Origin: Nymphaea colorata
Taxonomy: Eukaryota > Streptophyta > Magnoliopsida > Nymphaeales > Nymphaeaceae
Direction of reading: 5' to 3'
Length of the DNA: 64,000 bases
Assembly (NCBI RefSeq): GCF_008831285.2
Contig: NC_045141.1
Coordinates: 560,001-624,000, forward strand
Below are positions 47,321 to 59,976 of the stretch, in pieces. The notes beneath the pieces are model-generated. The model saw nothing but the letters and a program-made list of their open reading frames with translations, was not told the DNA's origin and did not search any database. How positions within the stretch are numbered: the stretch's first letter is position 1; each line of letters opens with the position of its first letter. A program made the position numbers and the translations under genes.

Positions 47321-48237
47321 TGCCACCAGAAGGTGGCTCGAAAGCCGGCACTCATTGGACAAACCACGTAGCTCACATATATATTGTTATTTTTGGCGGA
47401 ATCAATTCATAAAGGGAAGGAATTTATCATGCATTGTCAGCATTGGTGGCCAATGCTCAACTGGCCGTCTTATCCACAATTATTGTTATTATTATATTAT
47501 TTAATAAATATAATAATAATAGTACTATTATTATTATATTGAAAGGCCTCCTTTCATAGTGTAGGTTGGCAGTTTCATTGATGACTATTCAACTATTCCG
47601 TATAGTAGTTGCAAACATTTTCATGACTCACGAGAACCACCACTTACATATAGGTTGTGAGAGATGACAACCAATTAAATATAATCATAAAAACACATCT
47701 TTTTATTTTTGAAAAAATAGTGATAAAAAAACGAAAAATAAGTCGGGTAAATAAAACGGAAAAATGATATATATATATATACATATCTTAAGCAGCTGGT
47801 TATAGCCATGACTACCGTTTACGTATCTCCAAAATTCAAAAACTAAGATAAAAACAGAATTTTGTTGGCATTTGCATGGATCCATCATCTATTCTATGGA
47901 AGTGTAACAGTTCAACCAAGTTGTTGGTTATGCATAGTACCTAGTTTAGAAATGGTTTCTCTGTTATGCTGGAAATTTTGAATTCATGAAAGAACTTCGG
48001 GATTAATTTGAGGCAAGTAATGCAACCTGTTCCTGCTTGATCAGGACCAAGAAACAAACATTCAGCAGTCGACGGCAGAATCACCACCAAATTTCTCAGA
48101 ACAAAAGTGAAAGAAATGCTCTCTATCATTTGATTATGTTACCTTGTTAGTCAAAAGCAGAATTTATGTCAGGCCCCTACATTTCTTAAGCAAAATCAAT
48201 CTGTGGAATAGAGAAAGATCAGCAGAGCTGCAATTAA
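47321..48237. other. No recognised gene
   Basis: AT-rich, with an ATTATTATAT run near 47480-47540 and a short AT run at 47768. A 62-codon minus-strand frame at 47941-48129 has no recognised domain. Confidence 0.45.
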
Positions 48238-48365
48238 TGCTGATATGCACGGTGATGTTTGCCAAGAATTGGCTCAACCCTTCAAAATCACACAAAATTA
48301 TTGCTGATATGCACGGTGATGTTTGCCAAGAATTGGCTCAACCCTTCAAAAGCACACAAAAGGAA
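48238..48365. repeat. 64-bp tandem duplication, two copies
   Basis: TGCTGATATGCACGGTGATG begins at 48238 and again at 48302; the two 64-bp units are nearly identical. It lies about 100 bp before the large tandem duplication. Confidence 0.92.
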
Positions 48366-49784
48366 GCAAACCAAAACACACAGGTAAAGGTTAGCAGTTA
48401 AACTGCACAAAAGGAGAGCTTAATTTACAAAATTTCTATGTAAGATCAACATTACTTGCACAAGCATATCAGTGCTTTATATGTTAGAATGTGTATGTAG
48501 AACCGAACTATAGTTTCAAAATTTCAATAGAGACCAAAATTTCAATTTTTTTTATATACTTTAAACTAAAATTTATGAAATTTACATATCAATGTTTGAA
48601 TTTTTAAAAATTTTTAGGGTGGGGGCCCAAGGCCCTGCCAGCACCGTGCATCCATCCCTGGTGTGTATTGTAACTGGTGGATCTGTGTAAAATACTACTA
48701 GCAATTTTGGCTTGATAAATAATATCTTAATAGATGATGTCGAATTTTGACAGTCAGGCGTGCAAAAGCATTAACATTGCTTAATGATTTACCCAGTAAT
48801 ATAAAGGCAAAAGCCAAAAATCAAAAATAAAAAATCATAGCAACAAAAGAACATGAACTTAATGAGCTTTCTTTTGGCAATGTTTGGCAACATATTCTAT
48901 TGATGTTTTAGTCAATTAAATGGATTTCACTTTTATCAAAGTGCTTCCTAAATGTTGTTTGTCACATTCAGGCTGTACATGAGTATAAAAATTCAATCCC
49001 GCACTTAGTATGCTGCACATACATTTCTGATGCTCGTATCTTGCTTCAGGCGAGTAATCAAACCTTGCGATTGGTCATACATATAGCTGATAAAAAATCA
49101 CTGATCTAGTTGATGTGACCATCACGTACAGATTCTAGTATCTGGATAACTATGTTACTGGAATGACAAGAATCCATCATGCATCAGTTAAAGCGCACAA
49201 ATAAGCAATTATTTCACATAAGACAGTAAAAATATCACAGTCATATATATCTGTGGAAGCTAAGATGATGCAAGCCAACAACCACCAACATCTAGCTCAA
49301 AAAAAAAAATCAAAATATCAATTACACGCTTTCAGCTCTAGGAACAAAGCCGGAAGTAGCGGTCGACTGCTAATCACAAACAGTATATTATTGTTGTATG
49401 TATCTGCAATAATATTTCGGAGAGATTCATGGAATGTTATAGCATAATATTACATAAATCTGCATAATATTTGCGATGGATATATGGAATTGTTACATAC
49501 CGTTATTGTTACATATGCAGAGACAACCCAGCTCTGTTGGCGGTGAAAAAAGCCCCGTCAGAGGTATGGGGTTTTCTTGTAGTGGCAGCTATCACCGTCT
49601 CTGGTATCTTTGCCCGAGTAAAGGCTGCTCAAGCCATTATAGTTCCAAGAAAATGATCAAATAAGATTATTTTGAGTACTAAACAAAATCAAGTCAGAAA
49701 GCATGAGAAATAAAATTAAAAAATAACTTGTTGGATTCAGATTCAGATCAGAATTGGATTTATTTTTAAATAAAAACCTTGTGT

Positions 49785-50090
49785 TCAAAATTAAAACTAA
49801 GAAGTGAATCATTAACACTTGCACATGCCGTCTCACTACACAGGCACCTCACACCACTTCAGCACACACTTGATCCACTTAAAGGGCTATATAGGAGCCG
49901 AGTCAAAATTAAGCTCGTTCAACTTGGCTCGAGCTCTAGTTTAGCTATACCAGGTCAGCTTGAACTCGATTCGACAGACAAGCCAATCCTCGAGCATGAC
50001 TCTTTTAAGCTCGCTTACCAACTCCCCATTTGACCTGATTTCTTTCTTTGGTTTTAAGTTTAAAAATTTCAAAAGAACACCTAGCTCATC
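49785..50090 (+). repeat. Dispersed repeat before LRR fragment A
   Basis: Matches 39628-39925: AAAATTAAAACTAAGAAGTG, ACCTCACACCACTTCAGCAC, GAGCCGAGTCAAAAT, and CCCATTTGACCTGATTTCTTT. It ends where the LRR-coding similarity begins (CGTCCTTAACCTCAGCC), so it marks the point where the 5' part of the LRR gene is lost. Confidence 0.7.
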
Positions 50091-50902
50091 GTCCTTAACC
50101 TCAGCCAGAACCAGTTGCACAGCCACGTTGTGGCTGGTGTGAAATCTTAAATATATAAGTGCCCCACCATATTTGAGTTTATTTAAACAAGTGCCCTCCA
50201 GATAACCAGGCTGCTGCCGCCGGAGATCAGCAACTCGGGGAGCTAAAGGGCTTGGAAATGTTGGTCCTCGGCAACAACAGCATCAATGGCACACTTCCCC
50301 TGTTCCTGGGACGAATGCAGGGTCTGCAGGACCTCCACTTGGGGGGGAACCCCCTAGGAGGGACCCTTCCAGATGTTTAGAGCCAGATGACGGGGTTGGT
50401 CGGCCTCGACTTGGCCTACACTGGTCTCGTCGGCACCTTTCCAGCTTCCATGCCTCGCTTACGCAACCTGACCTACCTGTCGCTAGACCACAACGGGCTC
50501 ACCGGGGCCATACCATCTGGGCTCGGTGGGCTCCCCTTCATTCACGACCTTGACCTCAGCTACAACCAGCTCAGCGGGCAGGTACCATTCCAGAAGGAGG
50601 TGGTGGAGCGGTTGGGCCCCAAGCTCAAGCTCGCCAGAAACAATGGCCTGTGTCTCGGCTCGGAGATGGTCGGAACCAGCTTGGTCAGGGTGGAAGTCGA
50701 TGGGTTCATCTCTGCTAACCTCGCCGAGTCGTTGGCTTGTGATGGCTCGGCGGTGAGCTCGAGTGGGTCGAGTTTCGGATCGGATTCTTGGTACCGCATG
50801 GCTCTGGCCCTGCTTCCTGCTGCCTGCTTACCTCCTCACGTTTTGACACTAGTGTTCTTTTCCACTACTTTTTTTTTATTATTATCTTTTTGTCTAGCGT
50901 AA
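50090..50902 (+). pseudogene. PII-2-like leucine-rich-repeat protein, C-terminal part, copy A
   Basis: A remnant LRR (VLNLSQNQL, about 50091) is followed by about 95 bp of unrelated sequence, then LPPEIS and a frameshift. The frame from 50222 then carries consecutive plant-type LRRs: LEMLVLGNNSINGTLP, LQDLHLGGNPLGGTLP, LVGLDLAYTGLVGTFP, LTYLSLDHNGLTGAIP and IHDLDLSYNQLSGQVP. A cap follows with RNNGLCL, and a hydrophobic C-terminal tail (FFSTTFFLLLSFCLA) like a GPI or membrane signal. This matches the Piriformospora indica-insensitive protein 2-like family (secreted or anchored LRR proteins). A TAG at 50378-50380 replaces the Trp codon present in copy B. With no N-terminus, a frameshift and this stop, it is a pseudogene; the tail is intact. 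It is GC-rich against AT-rich surroundings. Confidence 0.8.
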
Positions 50903-51034
50903 AGAACAATAACAAAGTGTACATTTTTCGTGTTTTGAGTATACAAGAGGAACGTGCCTTCATATTCAGTTCAGTAATTAGACACAATTTGAGATTGGGT
51001 GTTTGCTTCTTTTGAGTATGTATTTTGAGTTTAT

Positions 51035-51040
<6 letters not shown>

Positions 51041-51081
<41 letters not shown>

Positions 51082-51130
51082 ATATATGGGGAGAGAGAGA
51101 GAGGGAGAGAGAGAAAGAGAGAGAGAGAGA
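51041..51130. repeat. (AT)n(GA)n microsatellite in unit A
   Basis: AT steps, ATGTATGT, then ATATGGGGAGAGAG and GA steps, ending before ATTGCATTTTATAG. Confidence 0.9.
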
Positions 51131-53750
51131 TTGCATTTTATAGATTCCAACCGAGAGATCTAGTTTGCTCAATGGTCTCTTCAATTTAGAGCAGGAAATG
51201 GTTTTCTGGACTTGTCTAGTTAATAAAGGAACTTCTGAGCTATGTGGAATCAGTCCCATCCGACCAAGGAGTTCTCTACTTGATGACTCCGTTTTATAGT
51301 GTTTGTGACCAAGTCAGACACCGATCCGAGTTGAATACCGAAAGCGGGTTGTTTGAATTTGGAATGGCGGTTCACCGATGTTTTTCTTGTCGCTCACGGG
51401 ACAACTCTCTGAGTCGCGTGAAAGGTTTGTCGGTACGAACAAACAAAGAAAAAGAGAATCATAGACAAACATGGCACCTCTGGTCCCGTGGAACCATATG
51501 TGGAGTTAGAACATGGAACAATGCCTTACAACAATGATAGTAATCCCCTTTGTTTCGCTTATTGTGGATCTTGGATCTCGGACTGTTTTACTTTGGTATG
51601 AATGATATGCCTTTCACCAATGCATGAAATGGCCACCTCACGTGTTGATCATTATACTCTCTATTATGTGTTCTTGCTTAGAAAATATAAAGAAAAATCA
51701 AAATTTTATATGCAAATATTAAAAATTTTAAATTAACCAATATAAAAAAATATGAAAATTGTATTTCAACCCCGGTTAAAATTTTGAAACTACAGTTCCA
51801 CACTTGCAATGAAAAATTCCTAACACCACACCTAGATACAATTACAAAAAACAAGAAAGATTAACATTAATCTTGACACTTCTACTTTCTAATCGCAGCA
51901 AAGGGAATTTTGGTATATCTAGAGATCTCAGAGCTCAATGAGCAAGTCGAGATCGAATTTCGGGAGAACAGGCCGAAATGTCATTTTTCAAAATTTTTAT
52001 ATAAAAAAAGTGAAATTTTCTAAAATTTACGTGTAAATTTTTTAATTTTTTTTAGGTGAGGCCAAGGTTTATGTGGGCCCTACCTTGGCTCCTCCCCTCC
52101 TCTTGGCTAAGGAGGAAGCTTCGGTTTAACAAAGATGGAAGGTTGTCTCCAGCGTTTGATCTTTATTGTTTGTGGTGTATCTAATTTTTCCCCGGCAATG
52201 CGTCACTGTACTTTGTATAGTTTGAGGTTATATATCTTGTTAAAAATGACCTAAATGAGGCTATAATTTCGTGAAAATAATTAAATGAGGAATTAAGCTG
52301 GGATTTATGGCTGGTAGAATTTTGTAGTTTTGTTTTCTTTCTAAACCACATTTCTTGGAATGATTTTGTTACATGATCAGTTGCTTCTAGAAAGGGGGAT
52401 GTATCAACATGCATATGTTGGTCAAACTAAGTCTTGCCTCTAAACTACCAAAAAAAAAATCAAGAAAATATGATGTCATTGAGAAATTAATAATTTAGAC
52501 AATTGAGTGAAAAGTTTAGATATATGAATTAACGGAACTTTTAGGGGTCATTTGGCAGTAGGGACACTTTAGATGAATCTACCCCAAAGATTGGAGCAAG
52601 TTAATGTAACAATAGTTCTAGTATTTTATGAATCTGCCCTAATCTTTGGGGCATGTTAATGGGCCAGTCATATAGATGAGGTTAAAAAGGTTATTAAAGG
52701 AAAGCTTGAGAGTTGAGAGGCATGATGTCAAATGCAAATAACTCTACAACTATATATAAAACCAATGTAAGGACCTAAGTTACAAACCAAGAGGTTAGAA
52801 ATATATTCACCTCAATCTTCCCATATTGAATGCAGTTTTCTGAAAGTATGTTGGCATATTAATGGCCTGGTCAGATGGATAAAGTCAAGAAGGTTAAGTT
52901 GCTAAGTTCTTAAATATTCTTCAAGTGCCAGGAGATTGATGAAGACCAATTCATTCCTCCTACTATCGTCACCTGGCGGAAAAAGAAGCCATGGGGTTAT
53001 ACTATTGCTACGAGAGAAAGCATGACAAACTCTATTGGGGTTTGGGTAGAGAAGCCACCAATAGAGGGCCGAGGACTGGGAAAAAGAGAATTGTCTAAAG
53101 CACAACATAAATTGATTTGAAATTTATTGTCATTCTTTCTGCATCCTATGGATCCAACCTGTTCTTGAGGGGGTTGATGCAATGGCTTGATCAGGTGGGA
53201 GTTAGTAGACAGTCAGTTTCTAAATCACTTAATGTAAATCAGAAGTGGAGCCACATTGTGGCTAGGAATGGCAGGTTCGAGCCAAGGTGAGCCAGCTCGA
53301 ATTTGTTCTTATCTCAAAAGCCAAGATCGAACCTGGAACTCTCAAGACAAGTGTGAGTGGACCAGCTCAAACTCAAATTGCCCATGCTAAACTCAAGCCA
53401 AGTTTGTGCTCGAGCTTAGCGGGACCATTATTTAAAAAAAAAAATCAATTTGAACAAGAATAGAAACAGCAAGATTATAATTTGCGAATTGGAAGTTGTT
53501 AGGAAGGGTGAAAATCGATGTAGCTGTTTGTTTGTTGTGATGAAATTCTAAACAATCTTTCACTTGTTTTCTTATCGATCTTACTCAAGTTTACATAAGT
53601 TGAGCTTGCCAAGCTCGAACTCTCCTCGTTTACTTAACTTTAACCCAAACATGACTCGTTTGTTAGATGAGTTGAGCTCGATCTGAGTTTAACTAAGAGA
53701 GGTCAAGAGTGAACAAGAGTTGGCTCCACTCATCGAATATCCATAATTGT
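51131..53750. other. Unit A 3' part, no recognised gene
   Basis: A 97-codon plus-strand frame (51244-51537) and small minus-strand frames near 52902-53182 and 53689-54055 exist. Their unit B counterparts are mostly preserved, but that follows from the recent duplication and is not evidence of selection. A GAGCTCGA/AGCTCGA-rich stretch near 53270-53420 and 53590-53690 resembles the hAT-type repeats elsewhere in the window. No domain is recognised. Confidence 0.4.
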
Positions 53751-55509
53751 GGTTAGGAATTAAAGCTGGTTTTGCCTCCTCCACTAGCTGAACAACAGCT
53801 AAGGGGCAAGACTGAGGTGGTGTCCTGGCTATGGAGTAATTGAACAGCTCGTGTGTCACTGCAACCCCATTGGGTCCCAGCCTGTTTCTCTGAAGACAAT
53901 ACATCTTGCCGTGGGTTGTCCAAGAAATGCTGCAATAGTTCATGCAGTGAACAAATAAGGCCATCTAAACTGAAAAGGAAAGCCTCAAATAACAAACCTG
54001 GCATGAATTTTCGTGCCCAAGTATGGTTGATAACTAAAATACCCTTAATTTTCAATGAAAAAAACTTTTTTCAAAAACAAAAATGAAAATGAAAGAAGTA
54101 AAAAGACTATAAATGACATTTCTTTTTAACAATTGGCAAACATGTCCTTCCATCCGACTTTTGGTATTTTTGTCTACAAAAGAGGTACAAGCACATCAGT
54201 GCTTTATATGTTAGAATGTGTATGTAGAACCGAAGTATAGTTTCAAAATTTCAATAGAGACCAAAATTTCAATTTTTTTTATATACTTTAAACTAAAATT
54301 TATGAAATTTACAAATCAATGTTTCAATTTTTTAAAATTTTTAGGGTGGGGGGCCAAGACCCTGCCAGTGCCGTGCATCCGTCCCTGGTGTGTATTGTAC
54401 CTGGTGGATCTGTGTAAAATACTACTAGCAATTTTGGCTTGATAAATAATATCGTAATAGATGATGTCGAATTTTTACAGTCAGGCGTGCAAAAGCATTA
54501 ACATTGCTTAATGATTTACCCAGTAATATAAAGGCAAAAGCCAAAAATCAACAATAAAAAATCATAGCAACAAAAGAACATGAACTTAATGAGCTTTCTT
54601 TTGGCAATGTTTGGTAACATATTCTATTGATGTTTTAGTCAATTAAATGGATTTCACTTTTATCAAAGTGCTTCCTAAATGTTGTTTGTCACATTCAGGC
54701 TGTACATGAGTATAAAAATTCAATCACGCACTTAGTATGCTGCACATACATTTCTGATGCTCGTATCTTGCTTCAGGCGAGTAATCAAACCTAGCGATTG
54801 GTCATACATATAGCTGATAATAAATCACTGATCTAGTTGATGTGACCATCACGTACAGATTCTAGTATCTGGATAACTATGTTACTGGAATGACAAGAAT
54901 CCATCATGCATCAGTTAAAGCGCACAAATAAGCAATTATTTCACATAAGACAGTAAAAATATCACAGTCATATATACCTGTGGAAGCTAAGATGATGCAA
55001 GCCAACAACCACCAACATCTAGCTCAAAAAAAAAAATCAAAATATCAATTACACGCTTTCAGCTCTAGGAACAAAGCCGGAAGTAGTGGTCGACTGCTAA
55101 TCACAAACAGTATATTATTGTTGTATGTATCTGCAATAATATTTCGGAGAGATTCATGGAATGTTATAGCATAATATTACATAAATCTGCATAATATTTG
55201 CGATGGATATATGGAATTGTTACATACCGTTATTGTTACATATGCAGAGACAACCCAGCTCTGTTGGCGGTGAAAAAAGCCCCGTCAGAGGTATGGGGTT
55301 TTCTTGTAGTGGCAGCTATCACCGTCTCTGGTATCTTTGCCCGAGTAAAGGCTGCTCAAGCCATTATAGTTCCAAGAAAATGATCAAATAAGATTATTTT
55401 GAGTACTAAACAAAATCAAGTCAGAAAGCATGGGGAAATAAAATTAAAAAATAACTTGTTGGATTCAGATTCAGATCAGAATTGGATTTATTTTTAAATA
55501 AAAACCTTG

Positions 55510-55805
55510 TGTTCAAAATTAAAACTAAGAAGTGAATCATTAACACTTGCACATGCCGCCTCACTACACAGGCACCTCACACCACTTCAGCACACACTTG
55601 CTCCACTTATAGGGCTATATAGGAGCCGAGTCAAAATTAAGCTCGTTCAGCTTGGCTCGAGCTCTAGTTTAGCTATACCAGGTCAGCTTGAACTCGATTC
55701 GACAGACAAGCCACTCTTCGAGCATGACTCTTTTAAGCTCGCTTACCAACTCCCCATTTGACCTGATTTCTTTCTTTGGTTTTAAAAATTTCAAAAGAAC
55801 ACCTA
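55510..55805 (+). repeat. Dispersed repeat before LRR fragment B
   Basis: Unit B counterpart of 49785-50090, with a 9-bp deletion in the TTTTAAGTTTAAAAATTTC region. It again ends at the start of LRR-coding similarity. Confidence 0.7.
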
Positions 55806-55814
55806 GCTCATCGT

Positions 55815-56567
55815 CCTTAACCTCAGCCAGAACCAGTTGCACAGCCACATTGTGGCTGGTGTGAAATCATAAATATATAAGTGCCCCACCATATTTGAGT
55901 TTATTTAAACAAGTGCCCTCCAGATAACCAGGCTGCTGCCGCCGGAGATCAGCCACCGGGGGAGCTAAAGGGCTTGGAAATGTTGGTCCTCTGCAACAAC
56001 AGCATCAATGGCACACTTCCCCTGTTCCTGGGACGAATGCAGGGTCTGCAGGACCTCCACTTGGGGGGGAACCCCCTAGGAGGAACCCTTCCAGATGTTT
56101 GGAGCCAGATGACGGGGTTGGTCGGCCTCGACTTGGCCTACACTGGTCTCGTCGGCACCTTTCCGGCTTCCATGCCTCGCTTATGCAACCTGACCTACCT
56201 GTCGCTAGACCACAACGGGCTCACCGGGGCCATACCATCTGGGCTCGGTGGGCTCCCCTTCATTCACGACCTTGACCTCAGCTACAACCAGCTCAGCGGG
56301 CAGGTACCATTCCGGAAGGAGGTGGTGGAGCGGTTGGGCCCCAAGCTCAAGCTCGCCAGAAACAATGGCCTGTGTCTCGGCTCGGAGAAGGTCAGAACCG
56401 GCTTGGTCAGGGAGGAAGTCGATGGGTTCATCTCTGCTAACCTCGCCGAGTCGTTGGCTTGTGATGGCTCGGCGGTGAGCTCGAGTGGGTCGAGTTTCGG
56501 ATCGGATTCTTGGTACCGCATGGCTCTGGCCCTGCTTCCTGCTGCCTGCTTACCTCCTCATGTTTAG
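55815..56567 (+). pseudogene. PII-2-like leucine-rich-repeat protein, C-terminal part, copy B
   Basis: Same layout as copy A, with the LRR frame open from about 55944 through GTLPDVWSQM (Trp kept) to a TAG at 56565-56567. That stop, from a TTG to TAG change, falls right after CLPPHV. It removes the hydrophobic tail of about 20 residues seen in copy A. The longest clean piece is about 197 codons. The 5' LRRs and signal peptide are missing as in copy A, and the same frameshift region (near 55950) is present with different bases. It is probably a pseudogene, and any product would lack the membrane or GPI signal. Confidence 0.8.
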
Positions 56568-56817
56568 ACACTAGTGTTCTTTTCCACTACTTTTTTTTTT
56601 ATTATTATCTTTTTGTCTAGCGTAAAGAACAATAACAAAGTGTACATTTTTCGTGTTTTGAGTATACAAGAGGAACGTGCCTTCATATTCAGTTCAGTAA
56701 TTAGACACAATTTGAGATTGGGTGTTTGCTTCTTTTGAGTATGTATTTTGAGTTTATATAAATCTAAAGAGATGCAATAGAGATAGAGAGAGAGTACATA
56801 TAGATATAAAGGGAGAC

Positions 56818-56818
<1 letters not shown>

Positions 56819-56864
<46 letters not shown>

Positions 56865-56889
56865 GGAGAGAGAGAAAGAGAGAGAGAGA
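56819..56889. repeat. (AT)n(GA)n microsatellite in unit B
   Basis: AT steps, ATATGGGGAGAGAG, then GA steps. It is preceded by a GATAGAGAGAGAGTACATATAG segment absent from unit A, so this is the fastest-changing part of the duplication. Confidence 0.9.
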
Positions 56890-59500
56890 TTGCATTTTAT
56901 AGATTCCAACCGAGAGATCTAGTTTGCTCAATGGTCTCTTCAATTTAGAGCAGGAAATGGTTTTCTGGACTTGTCTAGTTAATAAAAGGAAGTTCTGAGC
57001 TATGTGGAATCAGTCCCATCCGACCAAGGAGTTCTCTACTTGAGGACTCCGTTTTATAGTGTTTGTGACCGAGTCAGACACCGATCCGAGTTGAATACCG
57101 AAAGCGGGTTGTTTGAATTTGGAATGGCGGTTCACTGATGTTTTTCTTGTCGCTCACGGGACAACTCTCTGAGTCGCGTGAAAGGTTTGTCGGTACGAAC
57201 AAACAAAGAAAAAGAGAATCATAGACAAACATGGCACCTCTGGTCCCGTGGAACCATATGTGGAGTTGGAACATGGAACAATGCCTTACAACAATGATAG
57301 TAATCCCCTTCGTCCCCTTTGTTTCGCTTATTGTGGATCTTGGATCTCGGACTGTTTTACTTTGGTATGAATGATATGCCTTTCACCAATGCATGAAATG
57401 GCCACCTCACGTGTTGATCATTATACTCTCTATTATGTGTTCTTGCTTAGAAAATATAAAGAAAAATCAAAATTTTATATGCAAATATTAAAAATTTTAA
57501 ATTAACCAATATAAAAAAATATGAAAATTGTATTTCAACCCCGGTTAAAATTTTGAAACTACAGTTCCACACTTGCAATGAAAAATTCCTAACACCACAC
57601 CTAGATACAATTACAAAAAACAAGAAAGATTAACATTAATCTTGACACTTCTACTTTCTAATCGCAGCAAAGGGAATTTTGGTATATCTAGAGATCTCAG
57701 AGCTCGATGAGCAAGTCGAGATGGAATTTCGGGAGAACGGGCCGAAATATCATTTTTCAAAATTTTTATATAAAAAAAGTGAAATTTTCTAAAATTTACG
57801 TGTAAATTTTTTTTTAGGTGAGGCCAAGGTTTATGTGGGCCCTACCTTGGCTCCTCCCCTCCTCTTGGCTAAGGAGGAAGCTTCGGTTTGACACAGATGG
57901 AAGGTTGTCTCCAGCGTTTGATCTTTATTGTTTGTGATGTATCTAATTTTTCCCCGGCAATGCGTCACTGTACTTTGTATAGTTTGAGGTTATATATCTT
58001 GTTAAAAATGACCTAAATGAGGCTATAATTTCGTGAAAATAATTAAATGAGGAATTAAGCTGGGATTTATGGCTGGTAGAATTTTGTAGTTGTGTTTTCT
58101 TTCTAAACCACATTTCTTGGAATGATTTTGTTACATGATCAGTTGCTTCTAGAAAGGGGGATGTATCAACATGTATATGTTGGTCAAACTAAGTCATGCC
58201 TCTAAACTACCAAAAAAAAAATCAAGAAAATATGATATCATAGAGAAATTAATCATTTATACAATTGAGTGAAAAGTTTAGATATATGAATTAAAGGAAC
58301 TTTTAGGGGTCATTTGGCAGTAGGGACACTTTAGATGAATCTACCCCAAAGATTGGAGCAAGTTAATGTAACAATAGTTCTAGTATTTTATGAATCTGCC
58401 TTAATCTTTGGGGCATGTTAATGGGCCAGTCATATAGATGAGGTTAAAAAGGTTATTAAAGGAAAGCTTGAGAGTTGAGAGGCACGATGTCAAATGCAAA
58501 TAACTCTACAACTATATATAAAACCAATGTAAGGACCTAAGTTACAAACCAAGAGGTTAGAAATATATTCACCTCAATCTTCCCATATTGAATGCAGTTT
58601 TCTGAAAGTATGTTGGCATATTAATGGCCTGGTCAGATGGATAAAGTCAAGAAGGTTAAGTTGCTAAGTTCTTAAATATTCTTCAAGTGCCAGGAGATTG
58701 ATGAAGACCAATTCATTCCTCCTGCTATCGTCACCTGGCGGAAAAAGAAGCCATGGGGTTATACTATTGCTACGAGAGAAAGCATGACAAACTCTATTGG
58801 GGTTTGGGTAGAGAAGCCACCAATAGAGGGTGGAGGACTGGGAAAAAGAGAATTGTCTAAAGCACAACATAAATTGATTTGAAATTTATAGTCATTCTTT
58901 CTGCATCCTATGGATCCAACCTGTTCTTGAGGGGGTTGATGCAATGGCTTGATCAGGTGGGAGTTAGTAGGCAGTCAGTTTCTAAATCACTTAATGTAAA
59001 TCAGAAATGGAGCCACATTGTGGCTAGGAATGGCAGGTTCGAGCCAAGGTGAGCCAGCTCGAATTTGTTCTTATCTCAAAAGCCAAGATCGAACCTGGAA
59101 CTCTCAAGACAAGTGTGAGTGGACCAGCTCAAACTCAAATTGCCCATGCTAAACTCAAGCCAAGTTTGTGCTCGAGCTTAGCGGGACCATTATTTAAAAA
59201 AAAAAATCAATTTGAACAAGAGTAGAAACAGCAAGATTATAATTTGAGAATTGGAAGTTGTTAGGAAGGGTGAAAATCGATGTAGCTGTTTGTTTGTTGT
59301 GATGAAATTCTAAACAATCTTTCACTTGTTTTCTTATCGATCTTACTCAAGTTTACATAAGTTGAGCTTGCCAAGCTCGAACTCTCCTCGTTTACTTAAC
59401 TTTAACCCAAACATGACTCGTTTGTTAGATGAGTTGAGCTCGATCTGAGTTTAACTAAGAGAGGTCAAGAGTGAACAAGAGTTGGCTCCACTCATCGAAT
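56890..59500. other. Unit B 3' part, no recognised gene
   Basis: Counterpart of 51131-53750. The 97-codon frame of unit A is broken here by substitutions, which argues that it is not a conserved protein. Confidence 0.4.
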
Positions 59501-59976
59501 ATCCATAATTGTGGTTAGGAATTAAAGCTGGTTTTGCCTCCTCCACTAGCTGAACAACAGCTAAGGGGCAAGACTGAGGTGGTGTCCTGGCTATGGAGTA
59601 ATTGAACAGCTCGTGTGTCACTGCAACCCCATTGGGTCCCAGCCTGTTTCTCTGAAGACAATACATCTTGCCGTGGGTTGTCCAAGAAATGCTGCAATAG
59701 TTCATGCAGTGAACAAATAAGGCCATCTAAACTGAAAAGGAAAGCCTCAAATAACAAACCTGGCATGAATTTTCGTGCCCAAGTATGGTTGATAACTAAA
59801 ATACCCTTAATTTTCAATGAAAAAAAACTTTTTTCAAAAACAAAAATGAAAATGAAAAAAGTATAAAGACTATAAATGACATTTCTTTTTAACAATTGGC
59901 AAACATGTCCGTCCATCCGACTTTGGTATTTTTGTCTACAAAAGAGGTACTAAACCCTTAGGTGCTGGACCCGTAA

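Larger units (their letters stand above)
48461..54187. repeat. Tandem duplication unit A, about 5.73 kb
   Basis: Starts CAAGCATATCAGTGC, ends CTACAAAAGAGGTA. It matches unit B (54188-59950) along its length with occasional substitutions and small indels. The offset at the start is 5727 bp. Differences include the AT/GA microsatellite, where unit B has an extra GATGCAATAGAGATAGAG segment, and a short run present only in unit B (CGTCCCCTTTG near 57311). Identity looks like 98 percent or better by eye. Confidence 0.93.
54188..59950. repeat. Tandem duplication unit B, about 5.76 kb
   Basis: Second unit of the direct duplication, starting CAAGCACATCAGTGC and ending CTACAAAAGAGGTAC. It joins unit A head to tail; unit A's end and unit B's start overlap in GGTACAAGCA. 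The very high similarity of non-coding parts implies a recent event or homogenisation by gene conversion. Confidence 0.93.

Noticed and set aside
51244-51537. 97-codon plus-strand frame after the LRR fragment
   Set aside because: The unit B counterpart is broken by a stop, and there is no recognised motif, so coding is unlikely.
53689-54055. Minus-strand frames of 91-133 codons near the unit ends
   Set aside because: They are preserved in both units, but so is all surrounding non-coding DNA. No domain, no splice or start context.
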